This document shows, piece after piece, positions 25,984 through 36,121 of a stretch of DNA of 64,000 nucleotides. Both the position numbers and the translations under genes were made by a program. Source of the DNA: RGIG5057 sp036653755 (GTDB lineage Bacteria; Bacillota; Clostridia; TANB77; CAG-465); NCBI GenBank assembly GCA_036653755.1, contig JAVVTJ010000001.1, positions 17,903 to 81,902 on the forward strand, in the 5' to 3' direction. The notes under the pieces are model-generated. The model saw nothing but the letters and a program-made list of their open reading frames with translations. It was not told the DNA's origin and ran no database searches. Every line of letters begins with the position of its first letter. Position 1 is the first letter of the stretch.

Positions 25984-28900
25984 ATGCAATTAAAGAAAAT
26001 TCAAATACAAGGATTTAAATCATTTGCTGGTAAAACAGAAATTGATTTTTTAGAAGGTATAACTACAATAGTAGGTCCTAATGGTAGTGGTAAAAGTAAT
26101 ATAGCAGATAGTGTAAGATGGGTTTTAGGTGAGCAAAGTGCTAAAATTCTTCGTAGTAGTAAAATGGAAGATGTTATATTTGCCGGTACTGAAAATAGAA
26201 AAAAAGTAGGTTTTGCAGAAGTTAGTATATATTTAGATAACTTAGACTGCTCACTTCCTATTGAATATAGCGAAGTTGTAGTAACTAGAAGAGTATTTAG
26301 AAGTGGAGAGAGTGGTTATTTAATAAATGGGACAGAATGTAGACTTAAAGATGTTCAAGAACTGTTTTTAGATACAGGAATAGGAAAAGATGGTTATAGT
26401 ATTATAGGACAAGGTAAAATTGATGAAATTTTATCTAATAAATCAGAAGAGCGAAGAGCTATATTTGAAGAAGCTTCTGGTATAATGAAATATAAAACAA
26501 GAAAAGATGAAGCTAATAAAAAATTACAAAATTCAGAGATTAATTTAGCAAGAGTTACAGATATTTTAGCAGAGATAGAAACTACAATAAAACCACTTGA
26601 AGAAAAAAGTATTAAAGCTAAACATTTTTTAAATTTAAGAGATAAATTAAAAGAATTGGATGTTAATATATTTTTAACAAGTTTAAAAGAAAACGCTCAA
26701 ATGCTTGCTACATTAGATAGTAGAATTGAGATATTTCAAAATGATATAAATTTAGAAGAAAAAGATGCACTAGCAATAGAGGCAGCAAAACTTAATTTAA
26801 AAAATAGACAAGAAGAAATAACATTAAAAATAGAAGAAGCACAAACTAAATTTTTTGAATTTGAAAATAACATAGAAAAAGTAAATTCAAAAGTGTTATT
26901 GAATAAAAGTAATATTGAAAATGATACAGAACATATAACAAGGCTTGAAAATGAAATATCAGGAGATATGCAAAAAATATCTGCTTTATCTGATGAAATA
27001 AAAGTAAAAATAGAAAAGAAAGAATCACTTAATTTAAATAAATTAAAATTTGAAAATGAGTTAAAAGAAAAAGAAATTTGTCTTAGTGATATATTAAAAA
27101 CATTAGATGAAAAGGGTTCATATATTGAAAATTTAAAATTAGAGATTGAAAAATACGGGGATAGTATTGATGAATGTAATTTAGCTATAACCTCAAATGA
27201 AGCTACAATTCAGTCAAATAATAAACAGCTTCTAAGTATAACTAAAAATAGTAGTAATTATATATTTGAAAAAGATAAATTAATGATGGAAAAAGAAGAC
27301 GTTACAAATATACTTAATTTAAATAATTCAAATTTGAAAAAAATTGATAATGATGTTGAAAGTAATAGTAATGTACTTACAGATATTTTAAATTCATCAA
27401 ATAGTGTAAAAAAAGAAATAGATAAATTAAATGAAGAAATTATGACTATGAAATCTAAACATAGTTATTTAACTAATTTAAAAAATGAAAATGAAGGATA
27501 TTATAAAAGTGTTAAATCAGTTTTAGATTATGTACAAAGCAGTAATATAAGTAATGTATATTCAACTGTAATAGATAGTATTAATACTGATGAAAAATAT
27601 GAAAAAGCTATTGAAGTTGCTCTTGGTAGTTTTGCACAAAATATAATTGTAGAAACTCCAAATGATGCTAAATCTTTAATAGAATATTTGAAAAATAATT
27701 CATATGGAAGAGCTACATTTATGCCACTTTCAAATATGAGAAAAATTCAAAATGAAAGTGATAAGTTATATAGAAATTTTAAAGGATATATAGCAAAGGC
27801 AATAGAGCTAGTTAGATTTGATAAAAAGTTTGAAGATGTAATTGCTACTGCTTTAAATCAAAGTATAGTAGTAGATACATTAGATAATGCAAATGAAATT
27901 TATTCCAAAGTTAAAGGAAATGTTAGAATAATAACATTAGAAGGTGAAGTTATATCTTCATCAGGAAGTATAACTGGTGGACAAACTAGTAGTAAAACAA
28001 CAGGACTTTTAGGTAGAGTTGAAAAAATTAAATATTTAGTAAAAGATATAGCTAAAAAAGAAAATGAAAAAGAAAAATTAAATATAGGATATAATGAAAT
28101 ATTTGTTAAACAAAATGAAATAGAAGATAAATTAAATACATTGAAAAATTCAAGGGATAACGCAAATATTGAAGTTGCAAAATATGCAGAAAAATTTGAG
28201 AATATTAAAAAAGAAATTTTAAAGTTAGAAGAAACTGCATTTAAATCAGATGATATTAAAAATAGTTTAAATTTAGAAAATACAAAACTTACAGAAGAGA
28301 TTAATTTATCTAGAAAAGAAATAAATAAAATTAATGAAGAAATAAATTCTAGAAACATAGAAGTAGAAGAATATTTTAGATTTAATCAAGCAAAACAGCA
28401 AAATATCAATTTACTAAATGAAGATATTGTAAATCTTAAAATTTCATTATCATCATTTGATGAAAGTAATTTATCTATAGATGAAATGAAAGAAAAGTTA
28501 GAACTTGATATATCAAATTTTGAAGAAGCTATTGATAGAAGAAACAAACAAAAAGAAGAGTATTTAATTGAAATAGAAAAATTTACAGAAGAGATTAATT
28601 TATCTGGAAAAGAAATAGCAGAAATTACCACATTTAAACAAGAGTACTTAAATATATCTGAAAAACTTAAAAATGATAAAAAAGATTGCTCATCTAAATT
28701 AGATATATTAGAATTAAAAATGCTTGAAAGTGTTAATAAAATAGGTAAAATAAAAGAAGAAAAAACTAAAATAGAAAGTAGAAAAATTAAGTTTGATATA
28801 GAAATAGAAAGCTTAAAAAATAATATGTGGGATAATTATGAACTAACTATTTCATCTGCAAAAGAGTATGCAAAAACTCTTCCTGTGATTGAGGATACTT

Positions 28901-29541
28901 CTAAAATTGTTAAAGAGGCAGATAAGATAAGAAATGAAATTAAATTATTAGGAGATGTAGATATTACATCAGTAGAAGAATATAATAATGTAAAATCTCG
29001 TTATGAATTTATTTTATCTCAGAAAAAAGATTTAGATGAAACTAAACAAAAATTAGAAAATTTAATATCAAATATGACAACTTTAATAAAAGGACAGTTT
29101 TCTAAACAATTTAATATAATAAATGAAAACTTTTCAGAAACATTTAAAGAATTATTTGGTGGTGGAAAAGCTTCACTTTCACTTACAGATGAAAATAATA
29201 TATTAGAATCTGGAATAGAAATTCAGGTGCAACCTCCTGGTAAAAAGCTTCAAAGTATGATGCTACTCTCAGGCGGAGAAAGAGCACTTACTGCTACTGC
29301 GTTATTGTTTGCAATACTTAAAATAAAAGCGCCACCATTTTGTATATTAGATGAAATAGAAGCAGCATTAGATGATATAAATGTACAAAGATTTGCAGAA
29401 TATATTAAAAAGTATTCTAATGATACACAATTTATTGTAATAACTCATAGGAAAGGTACTATGGAAGTTGCTAAAACTGTTTATGGTGTAACAATGGAAG
29501 AATATGGTATATCAAAAGTTATATCAATGAAAATGAAATAG
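25984..29541 (+). CDS. smc: Chromosome segregation protein SMC
   Basis: The condensin ATPase that organises and segregates the chromosome. The 1185-aa protein has the Walker A GPNGSGKSN (about residues 32-40), a long coiled coil, a hinge region with GSITGGQTSSKTTG (about 660), a second coiled coil, and the C-terminal ABC signature LLSGGERALTA with Walker B CILDEIEAALDD. Length and order are canonical. An in-frame CGA arginine (26452) in the conserved EERRAIFEEA motif shows that CGA is an ordinary arginine codon here. AGAGGT precedes the ATG. The usual neighbours rnc and ftsY are absent; a YwaF-like gene follows after 11 nt. Confidence 0.97.
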   Translation: MQLKKIQIQGFKSFAGKTEIDFLEGITTIVGPNGSGKSNIADSVRWVLGEQSAKILRSSKMEDVIFAGTENRKKVGFAEVSIYLDNLDCSLPIEYSEVVVTRRVFRSGESGYLINGTECRLKDVQELFLDTGIGKDGYSIIGQGKIDEILSNKSEERRAIFEEASGIMKYKTRKDEANKKLQNSEINLARVTDILAEIETTIKPLEEKSIKAKHFLNLRDKLKELDVNIFLTSLKENAQMLATLDSRIEIFQNDINLEEKDALAIEAAKLNLKNRQEEITLKIEEAQTKFFEFENNIEKVNSKVLLNKSNIENDTEHITRLENEISGDMQKISALSDEIKVKIEKKESLNLNKLKFENELKEKEICLSDILKTLDEKGSYIENLKLEIEKYGDSIDECNLAITSNEATIQSNNKQLLSITKNSSNYIFEKDKLMMEKEDVTNILNLNNSNLKKIDNDVESNSNVLTDILNSSNSVKKEIDKLNEEIMTMKSKHSYLTNLKNENEGYYKSVKSVLDYVQSSNISNVYSTVIDSINTDEKYEKAIEVALGSFAQNIIVETPNDAKSLIEYLKNNSYGRATFMPLSNMRKIQNESDKLYRNFKGYIAKAIELVRFDKKFEDVIATALNQSIVVDTLDNANEIYSKVKGNVRIITLEGEVISSSGSITGGQTSSKTTGLLGRVEKIKYLVKDIAKKENEKEKLNIGYNEIFVKQNEIEDKLNTLKNSRDNANIEVAKYAEKFENIKKEILKLEETAFKSDDIKNSLNLENTKLTEEINLSRKEINKINEEINSRNIEVEEYFRFNQAKQQNINLLNEDIVNLKISLSSFDESNLSIDEMKEKLELDISNFEEAIDRRNKQKEEYLIEIEKFTEEINLSGKEIAEITTFKQEYLNISEKLKNDKKDCSSKLDILELKMLESVNKIGKIKEEKTKIESRKIKFDIEIESLKNNMWDNYELTISSAKEYAKTLPVIEDTSKIVKEADKIRNEIKLLGDVDITSVEEYNNVKSRYEFILSQKKDLDETKQKLENLISNMTTLIKGQFSKQFNIINENFSETFKELFGGGKASLSLTDENNILESGIEIQVQPPGKKLQSMMLLSGGERALTATALLFAILKIKAPPFCILDEIEAALDDINVQRFAEYIKKYSNDTQFIVITHRKGTMEVAKTVYGVTMEEYGISKVISMKMK

Positions 29542-29552
29542 AGGAGAAAAAC

Positions 29553-30332
29553 ATGAAAGAATTTTTTACAGAAACAGGTGGCATAGGTTTTAATATATTT
29601 GGTATTTTACATATATCAATTACAATTGTTACAATTATTGGAGCTATTATGTTATTTGTATTTAGAGATAAATTAAAGAGATTTAAAAACAAAAAAAATA
29701 TTAGATATATTATGGCTGCAGTACTTTTTATAAATATGGCAGTATATTATATATCACTTATACTCAGAAATGACTATACTTGGAAAACAGATTTACCACT
29801 ACATTTTTGTTTTATAACGGGATATTTATTTATGTTTATACTTATAACAGGAAATAAAAAATTATATAAAATAATATACTTTTTTACTTTTGTAGGACCG
29901 ATACCTGCAATATTACTTCCTGATTTAACACAGACATATGATAGATTTATATTTTGGCAGTTTATAATAAGCCATCATGTAATGTTACTTACAAGTATGT
30001 ATGTATTAGTAGTATTAGAATATAAAGTTGAAAAAAGTGATATATTTAAAGCATTTATTGCTGGTAATATATTGGCTGCTACTATGGCAATATTTAATTC
30101 AATATGTGGAACAAATTATATAATGATGGGAGAGCTTCCAGAACATATATATAGAATATTTCCATTTACAGCATATTTACCACCAATAATATGGCTTGAA
30201 CTTGCTGGACTTATAGCAGTAAGCATTGCATATATTCCAGTATATATTTTAAATAGAATTAGTGGCAAATTTGATGAATTAGAAGCTACTGATGTCACAT
30301 TGTTAGATGATGAAATAAATTGTGCGCATTAG
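29553..30332 (+). CDS. TIGR02206/YwaF-like integral membrane protein
   Basis: A 259-aa protein with about seven hydrophobic helices. The family fingerprint is present: LPLHFC (about residue 80), FVGPIPAILLPDL and FIISHHVMLLTS, matching the conserved uncharacterised YwaF/TIGR02206 family. Function is unknown. The gene starts 11 nt after smc behind GAGGAG and probably shares its transcript. Its stop codon TAG (30330-30332) is the first triplet of an inverted-repeat element end. Confidence 0.85.
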   Translation: MKEFFTETGGIGFNIFGILHISITIVTIIGAIMLFVFRDKLKRFKNKKNIRYIMAAVLFINMAVYYISLILRNDYTWKTDLPLHFCFITGYLFMFILITGNKKLYKIIYFFTFVGPIPAILLPDLTQTYDRFIFWQFIISHHVMLLTSMYVLVVLEYKVEKSDIFKAFIAGNILAATMAIFNSICGTNYIMMGELPEHIYRIFPFTAYLPPIIWLELAGLIAVSIAYIPVYILNRISGKFDELEATDVTLLDDEINCAH

Positions 30333-30857
30333 GGTTAGCTTTGTAAAATCTGTATGGGTTAAATGCCCATACAGATTTTTTGCTACGCAAAGGCGTGATA
30401 AACGTAATACTTAAAATATAAATTTTAAGAGAAGTAATATAACTTTTTTTAAAATTTGATTAAAATTTTAAAATTGGGCATAATAAACGTAAGTATAAAA
30501 TATAAATTTTAAGTAAAATAATATAGCTTCTTTTAATGCTTTTTAAAAGAAACGGGTAAATTATTTAAAATTGAAAATTTGATGTATAAACTACATCCGG
30601 ATCAAAATACAAGTATTTATATACTTGAAACCCTGTGGGTTAGCTTTGTGGCAAATTGATTCATGCGTACGGCGTAAGGTGCTATTTTAGCATGCTAATT
30701 CCAGTACCCCTGGACATTGATATTATACTACTTATATTGTTAATATTCAATATGTAGCTTAAAAAACTCATCGACAAATATCGCTAGAAATGCTTATAGT
30801 TTACGTATGAAAATTTATAGCGGCATTTAGCCACTATAAATTTTACAAAGCTAACCC
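30329..30857. mobile_element. 0.53-kb inverted-repeat element (GGGTTAGC subfamily)
   Basis: GGGTTAGCTTTGTAAAAT (30332-30349) and its exact complement (30840-30857) bound a non-coding segment of AT-rich sequence. It contains two related stretches (TAAACGTAAKACTTAAAATATAAATTTTAA-like copies near 30401-30435 and 30484-30516), an internal end GGGTTAGCTTTGTGG at 30637-30651, and the structured block described next. No open frame of note is present. It fits a decayed or non-autonomous relative of the tnpB element. Confidence 0.7.
30635..30716 (-). other. Second copy of the structured block (reverse orientation)
   Basis: Read on the minus strand it gives ATGTCCAGGGGTACTGGA, then GCATGCTAAAATAGCAC, CGTACGCATGAA and CACAAAGCTAACCCAC. 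It aligns along its length with 8601-8693. The first stem changes from TCCGG/CCGGA to TCCAG/CTGGA, keeping pairing. Confidence 0.6.
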
Positions 30858-30864
30858 GAAAATA

Positions 30865-30893
30865 TTGACAAACACTTGTTTAAATGGTATAAT
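30865..30893 (+). promoter_or_regulatory. Sigma-A promoter of uvrA
   Basis: TTGACA (30865-30870) and TATAAT (30888-30893) are perfect boxes 17 nt apart, immediately outside the right end of the inverted-repeat element. Confidence 0.85.
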
Positions 30894-30932
30894 TATTCGT
30901 ATTAAAAACATGCTATATTTATGGAGGATAAT

Positions 30933-33767
30933 ATGTTAGATAAAATAGTTATAAAAGGTGCTAAAGAACATAATTTAAAAAATATAAGTTTAGAAATTCC
31001 AAGAGATAAATTAATTGTATTTACTGGTTTGTCTGGTAGTGGTAAAACATCTCTTGCTTTTGATACAATATATGCAGAAGGTCAAAGAAGATATGTAGAG
31101 TCTTTGTCTGCTTATGCAAGGCAATTTTTAGGTATAATGGAAAAACCAGATGTTGAATATATAGAAGGTTTATCTCCTGCTATTTCAATTGATCAAAAAA
31201 CTACATCTAAAAATCCACGTTCTACGGTTGGAACTATTACAGAAATATATGACTATTTGCGCTTGTTATATGCAAGAGTTGGTATTCCTTATTGTCCTAT
31301 ATGTGGCAAAAAAATACGTAAACAAACAGTTGATGAAATAGTTGAACAAATTATGGAATTTCCTATTGGCAAGAAGTTATTTATAATGGCTCCTGTAATT
31401 CGTGGCAAAAAAGGAGAACATACTAAATTATTAGAAACAGCTATTAAAGATGGTTTTGTAAGAGCAAGAGTAGATGGTGAAATAATTGATTTAGCGGAAG
31501 AACTACCTAAAATAGAGAAAAATGATAAACATAATATTGAAATAATAGTAGATAGATTAGTTGTGGGAGAAGGCATTAGGCAAAGACTTACAGAATCTGT
31601 TGAACTTGCACTATCACAGGCAAATAATTTAGTTATGATATCTACACCAGAGCGTGAAGATTATATATTTAGTCAAAATTATGCATGTCCTGATTGTGGA
31701 ATTAGTATTGATGAATTAAATCCAAGAATGTTTTCTTTTAATAGTCCATTTGGTGCATGTCCTGATTGTACTGGTTTAGGAGAATTATTAAAAATAGACA
31801 TAGAAAAGATTATGCCAAATAAAGAAAAAAAATTAAACGATTATGGTGCAATTCAAGGCTGGTCGGGTGGTGGTAGTATTATTGATACTATTAGTGGTAT
31901 GTATATTAAAGGATTGTGTGAGCATTATAAAATAAAACCTACTACTAAACTTAAAGATCTTCCAGAAGATTTTATGCAAATTTTGTTATATGGCAGTAAA
32001 GGTGAAAAAATTAAATTTCAGCATATTACAAAAACATTAGTAAGAGATTTTGAAGCTGAATTTGAAGGTGTTGTAAATACTCTTGAAAGAAGATTTACTC
32101 AAACTTCTTCGCAAGGTATGAAAACATATTATGAACAGTTTATGTCAACAACTTTGTGCCCTACATGTAAAGGAGCAAGGTTAAAAAAAGAAATGTTATC
32201 AGTCAAAATAGGAACATTAAATATACATGAATTATGTAATAAAAATATTTTAGCTATAAAAGATTATGTAAATGATATATATGAAAATAAAATGAGTGAA
32301 AAAAATAAAATGATAGCAGAGCAAATTGTTAAAGAATTAAATAGTAGGTTACAATTTTTAATAGATGTAGGTCTTAATTATTTAACATTATCTAGAAGTT
32401 CTGGAACTTTAAGTGGAGGAGAAGCTCAGCGTATAAGACTTGCAACTCAAATAGGTTCAGGGCTTACAGGAGTTTTATATATATTAGATGAGCCAAGTAT
32501 TGGACTTCATCAAAAAGATAATGCAAAACTTCTAGCTTCACTTAAAAAAATGAGAGATTTAGGTAATACTTTAATAGTAGTAGAACATGACGAAGATACT
32601 ATGAATGAATCAGATTATATAGTAGATATAGGTCCTGGCGCTGGCGTTCATGGTGGAAATGTTGTATTTGCAGGTACAGTAGAAGATATGAAAAAAGACG
32701 AAAATTCTTTAACTGGTAAATATTTAAGTGGCAGAATTAAAATTGAAGTTCCTAAAAAAAGAAGAAAAATAGAAAATGGATATATTGAAATAAAAGGTGC
32801 TAGAGAGCATAACTTAAAAAATATAAACGTTAAATTTCCAGTAGGTGTATTTACATGTGTAACAGGAGTATCTGGAAGTGGTAAATCTACTTTGGTAAAT
32901 GAAATATTATCTAAGGCAATTTCAAAAGAGTTAAATGGAGCAAGAGCAAAACCTGGACTTCATACTAAAATAACTGGAATGGAAAAAATAGATAAAATTA
33001 TAAATATAGATCAATCTCCAATAGGTAGAACTCCTCGTTCTAATCCTGCAACATATACGGGAATGTTTGACCCAATACGTGATTTATTTGCAGCAACAGC
33101 AGATAGTAAAATGAGAGGATATTCAAAAGGAAGATTTAGTTTTAATATTCCTGGTGGTAGATGTGAAGCTTGTAATGGTGATGGAATAATAAAAATAGAA
33201 ATGCATTTTTTACCTGATGTATATATTCCTTGTGAAGTTTGCAGAGGTCATAGATATTCAAAAGAAACATTAGAAGTTAAATATAAAGGAAAAAACATAA
33301 GTGAAATTTTAGATATGACTATTGAAGAAGCATTAGAGTTTTTTAAAAATATTCCTACAATAAAAAATAAAGTACAAACTTTATTTGATGTAGGTTTAGG
33401 GTATATAAAACTTGGTCAACCTTCGACAACTTTAAGTGGAGGAGAAGCTCAGCGTATAAAACTTGCAACTGAATTATCTAAAAGAGCAACAGGTAAAACG
33501 TTATATATACTAGATGAACCAACAACAGGACTTCATATGGCAGATGTACATAATTTAATTCATATTATAAATAGATTAACAGATAGTGGTAATACCGTTA
33601 TTATAATAGAACATAATTTAGATATAATAAAGTCTGCTGATTATATAATTGATTTAGGTCCAGATGGTGGAGATATGGGTGGAAGTTTAGTAGTCTCAGG
33701 TACGCCAGAGATAGTAGCAAAATGTAAAGAAAGTTATACAGGAGAGTTTTTGAAAAAATTGCTTTAG
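30933..33767 (+). CDS. uvrA: Excinuclease ABC subunit A
   Basis: The damage-recognition ATPase of nucleotide excision repair. The 944-aa protein has two ABC modules: Walker A GLSGSGKTS (about residue 31) and GVSGSGKST (about 640), signatures LSGGEAQRI twice, and Walker B segments ILDEPSIGLH and ILDEPTTGLH. Zinc-binding cysteines are in CPICGKKI, CPDCG and CEACNGDG...CEVCRG. I start at ATG 30933, 6 nt after GGAGG; the ATG at 30921 contains that site. The stop TAG is the first triplet of another element end (33764-33782). Confidence 0.97.
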   Translation: MLDKIVIKGAKEHNLKNISLEIPRDKLIVFTGLSGSGKTSLAFDTIYAEGQRRYVESLSAYARQFLGIMEKPDVEYIEGLSPAISIDQKTTSKNPRSTVGTITEIYDYLRLLYARVGIPYCPICGKKIRKQTVDEIVEQIMEFPIGKKLFIMAPVIRGKKGEHTKLLETAIKDGFVRARVDGEIIDLAEELPKIEKNDKHNIEIIVDRLVVGEGIRQRLTESVELALSQANNLVMISTPEREDYIFSQNYACPDCGISIDELNPRMFSFNSPFGACPDCTGLGELLKIDIEKIMPNKEKKLNDYGAIQGWSGGGSIIDTISGMYIKGLCEHYKIKPTTKLKDLPEDFMQILLYGSKGEKIKFQHITKTLVRDFEAEFEGVVNTLERRFTQTSSQGMKTYYEQFMSTTLCPTCKGARLKKEMLSVKIGTLNIHELCNKNILAIKDYVNDIYENKMSEKNKMIAEQIVKELNSRLQFLIDVGLNYLTLSRSSGTLSGGEAQRIRLATQIGSGLTGVLYILDEPSIGLHQKDNAKLLASLKKMRDLGNTLIVVEHDEDTMNESDYIVDIGPGAGVHGGNVVFAGTVEDMKKDENSLTGKYLSGRIKIEVPKKRRKIENGYIEIKGAREHNLKNINVKFPVGVFTCVTGVSGSGKSTLVNEILSKAISKELNGARAKPGLHTKITGMEKIDKIINIDQSPIGRTPRSNPATYTGMFDPIRDLFAATADSKMRGYSKGRFSFNIPGGRCEACNGDGIIKIEMHFLPDVYIPCEVCRGHRYSKETLEVKYKGKNISEILDMTIEEALEFFKNIPTIKNKVQTLFDVGLGYIKLGQPSTTLSGGEAQRIKLATELSKRATGKTLYILDEPTTGLHMADVHNLIHIINRLTDSGNTVIIIEHNLDIIKSADYIIDLGPDGGDMGGSLVVSGTPEIVAKCKESYTGEFLKKLL

Positions 33768-33782
33768 GGTTAGCTTTGTAAA
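33764..33782 (+). repeat. Solitary GGGTTAGC element end behind uvrA
   Basis: TTTAGGGTTAGCTTTGTAAA contains the uvrA stop codon and matches the left end of the 30329-30857 element. No right-hand partner is seen nearby. Confidence 0.6.
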
Positions 33783-33815
33783 AAAAGAAAAGCCAAAATT
33801 TTGGCTTTTCTTTTT
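33783..33815. terminator. Terminator behind uvrA
   Basis: AAAGAAAAGCCAAAA and TTTTGGCTTTTCTTT form a hairpin with T-rich sequence after it; it can act in both directions. Confidence 0.85.
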
Positions 33816-33817
33816 TT

Positions 33818-34384
33818 TATCCTCGTCTTTTCTTAGTTTTTAGATCATATCTTAAAACATAAGCAAAGAAGTTTTCATTGTTTAAATCTTTGTAGTGTTC
33901 AAGTAAATCTGTAAAAAACTTAATTTGTTCATTTAAATCAGCAACATAGTTTTCAATATTAAAATTTTTATTTAAAAAACTTACGCCATTTTTTTCATGT
34001 TTAACATTCTAGATTCAGATTTAAGAGGTGTTATTTTACATTTTGCTGTGAGCTTTTTGTAAGTTTTAAATTCATATGTAAATATAACACATCTTTAGTT
34101 TTTGTATCAAATTCATTTGTAACAATTAATTCAATAAAAGTTCTAATTTCAGCAATGGATTGATATATTTCTTCGTTTGTAATAAGCGAAGAATAGTGCT
34201 GAATAATTGACATAATAGCATATGGTATGCCTTTGCCAGTGTCATAAATTGCTTATATAACTTCTGGCATTTTACAACAGATTGTTTCAATTCGGCGATT
34301 ATTTTTTTCTTTTTTTCTTCCTCACTACTTTTATTTTCTGTAGAATAATTAAAAAGAATTTCTACTTATGCCAAATTTAGCATA
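33818..34384 (-). pseudogene. Decayed gene of unknown function
   Basis: A ribosome-binding site (GGAGGGAAATTT on the minus strand) leads into an ATG near 34384, but the frame stops after MLNLA. Coding-looking fragments continue in different frames: about 60 codons starting MSIIQHYSSLITNEEIYQS (34213-34031), and a final stretch with IENYVADLNEQIKFFTDLLE ending DLKTKKRRG at 33818. Several frame breaks and stops separate them, and none is a CGG site. I do not recognise the family. It is hydrophilic and helical-looking. Confidence 0.5.
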
Positions 34385-34554
34385 AATTTCCCTCCAAAAA
34401 TATTGCATTTTGTAAAAAGTATAAACTAACTACATATATTATACTTGCCAAATTTATGCTATTATACTAGTAAATCGACTATATTTTAATAATTAATCTT
34501 GCAAGAGTAATAGATATATGTTATAATATTAATATTGATATGGAGGTAAAAGTA

Positions 34555-35562
34555 TTGATTGAAGATAGAGTTATATCAGCAGATATTGAAGAAGATGATG
34601 AAAAACAGTTAGAAGTTTCACTTAGACCTCGTAATTTTGATGAATATATAGGGCAAGAAAAAGTAAAAGAAAATTTAAAAGTATATATAGATGCTGCAAA
34701 AGCTAGAAATGAACCATTAGATCATACATTGTTATATGGACCTCCTGGACTTGGAAAAACAACTCTTGCTAGTATTATAGCTTCAGAGATGGGTGTTAAT
34801 ATAAAAGTTACGTCAGGACCTGCAATATCAAAATCAGGGGATTTAGCTGCAATACTTACAAATCTGCAAGAAAATGATTTGCTTTTTATAGATGAAATAC
34901 ATAGATTAAATAAAACAATAGAAGAAGTGCTATATCCTGCACTTGAAGATTATAGTTTAGACATAATGATAGGAAAAGGACCTTCTGCTCGTAGTATAAG
35001 ATTAGATTTACCTAAATTTACATTAGTTGGAGCTACAACAAAAGCTGGAAGTTTATCTTCTCCACTACGTGATAGATTTGGTATAATACATAGACTAGAG
35101 TTATATACAACAAATGAACTTGCAAGTATTATAAATAGAAGTGCTAGTATATTAAATATGCAAATAAGTAAAGAGGCAGCTTTAGAAATTGGTTCTAGAT
35201 GTAGAGGAACACCTAGAATTGCAAATAGATTATTAAAAAGAGTTAGAGATTATGCACAAGTTCAAGGTAGCACTGTTATAGATTATAACATAACTAAAAG
35301 TTCATTAGATAGATTAGAAATAGATGAACTTGGATTAGATCAAATAGATAGAGAAATGCTTCGCACTATAATAACAAAATTTAGTGGTGGACCAGTTGGA
35401 ATAGAAACATTAGCTGCTGCTGTTGGTGAAGATAAAGATACAATTGAAGATGTATATGAACCATATTTAATGCAAATAGGATATTTAGCAAGAACGCCAA
35501 GAGGAAGAATAGCTACAAATTTAGCATATGAACATTTAGGATTGGAGATAAAAAATGTGTAA
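34555..35562 (+). CDS. ruvB: Holliday junction branch migration helicase RuvB
   Basis: The AAA+ motor that, with RuvA, drives branch migration. It has Walker A GPPGLGKTT (about residues 62-70), Walker B LLFIDEIHRLN, sensor and arginine-finger segment LRDRFG, and a C-terminal winged-helix domain (GGPVGIETLAAAVGED). TTG 34555 lies 8 nt after TGGAGG and is preferred over the ATG at 34540, which overlaps it; the product is 335 aa. ruvA is not adjacent. Its 3' end overlaps queH by 8 nt, indicating translational coupling. Confidence 0.96.
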   Translation: MIEDRVISADIEEDDEKQLEVSLRPRNFDEYIGQEKVKENLKVYIDAAKARNEPLDHTLLYGPPGLGKTTLASIIASEMGVNIKVTSGPAISKSGDLAAILTNLQENDLLFIDEIHRLNKTIEEVLYPALEDYSLDIMIGKGPSARSIRLDLPKFTLVGATTKAGSLSSPLRDRFGIIHRLELYTTNELASIINRSASILNMQISKEAALEIGSRCRGTPRIANRLLKRVRDYAQVQGSTVIDYNITKSSLDRLEIDELGLDQIDREMLRTIITKFSGGPVGIETLAAAVGEDKDTIEDVYEPYLMQIGYLARTPRGRIATNLAYEHLGLEIKNV

Positions 35563-36118
35563 GTTATTAGTGCATACATGTTGTGCACCTTGTTTTGTAT
35601 ATATACATGAAGATTTAGTAAATTTAAGAGAAGTATTTAATAAAGATATTAATTTAGATATAACAAGTTTATGGTATAATCCTAATATTCAACCTAAGTT
35701 TGAATATGAAAGAAGAAAACAAACTTTAATTGATTATTGCAGAAATGTTAATTGTAAACTTGATATTATTGAAGAATATAATTTAAAAAACTTTGTAGAA
35801 AATAGTATAAATTTAGATGGTTATTCTTGTAGATGTGAATATTGTTATACTAAAAGATTAGAAAAAACATTTAAATATGCTAAAGAAAATAATTTTGATA
35901 TGGTTATGACAACTTTAAGTATAAGTCCATACCAAAATCAAGATTTAATTAAAAAAGTAGGATTTAATTTAGAAAAAAAATATGGTATAAAGTATATTCA
36001 TTTAGACTATACAAAAAAATTTAGAGAAGGACAAAATATGGCCAGAGAACTTGGATTATATAGACAAAAATATTGTGGTTGTGTTTTTTCAATAGACGAA
36101 GGAAAGTGGGAATATTAA
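35555..36118 (+). CDS. queH: Epoxyqueuosine reductase QueH
   Basis: QueH (formerly DUF208) performs the last step of queuosine synthesis, reducing epoxyqueuosine in tRNA. The 187-aa protein has the family motifs LVHTCCAPC (residues 5-13), WYNPNIQPKFEYERR, CRCEYCYTKRLE and YRQKYCGCVFS, supplying the iron-sulfur and metal-binding cysteines. It overlaps ruvB, an association often seen in Firmicutes, where queA and tgt frequently follow; those two genes are absent here. Confidence 0.92.
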   Translation: MCKLLVHTCCAPCFVYIHEDLVNLREVFNKDINLDITSLWYNPNIQPKFEYERRKQTLIDYCRNVNCKLDIIEEYNLKNFVENSINLDGYSCRCEYCYTKRLEKTFKYAKENNFDMVMTTLSISPYQNQDLIKKVGFNLEKKYGIKYIHLDYTKKFREGQNMARELGLYRQKYCGCVFSIDEGKWEY

Positions 36119-36121
36119 AAT

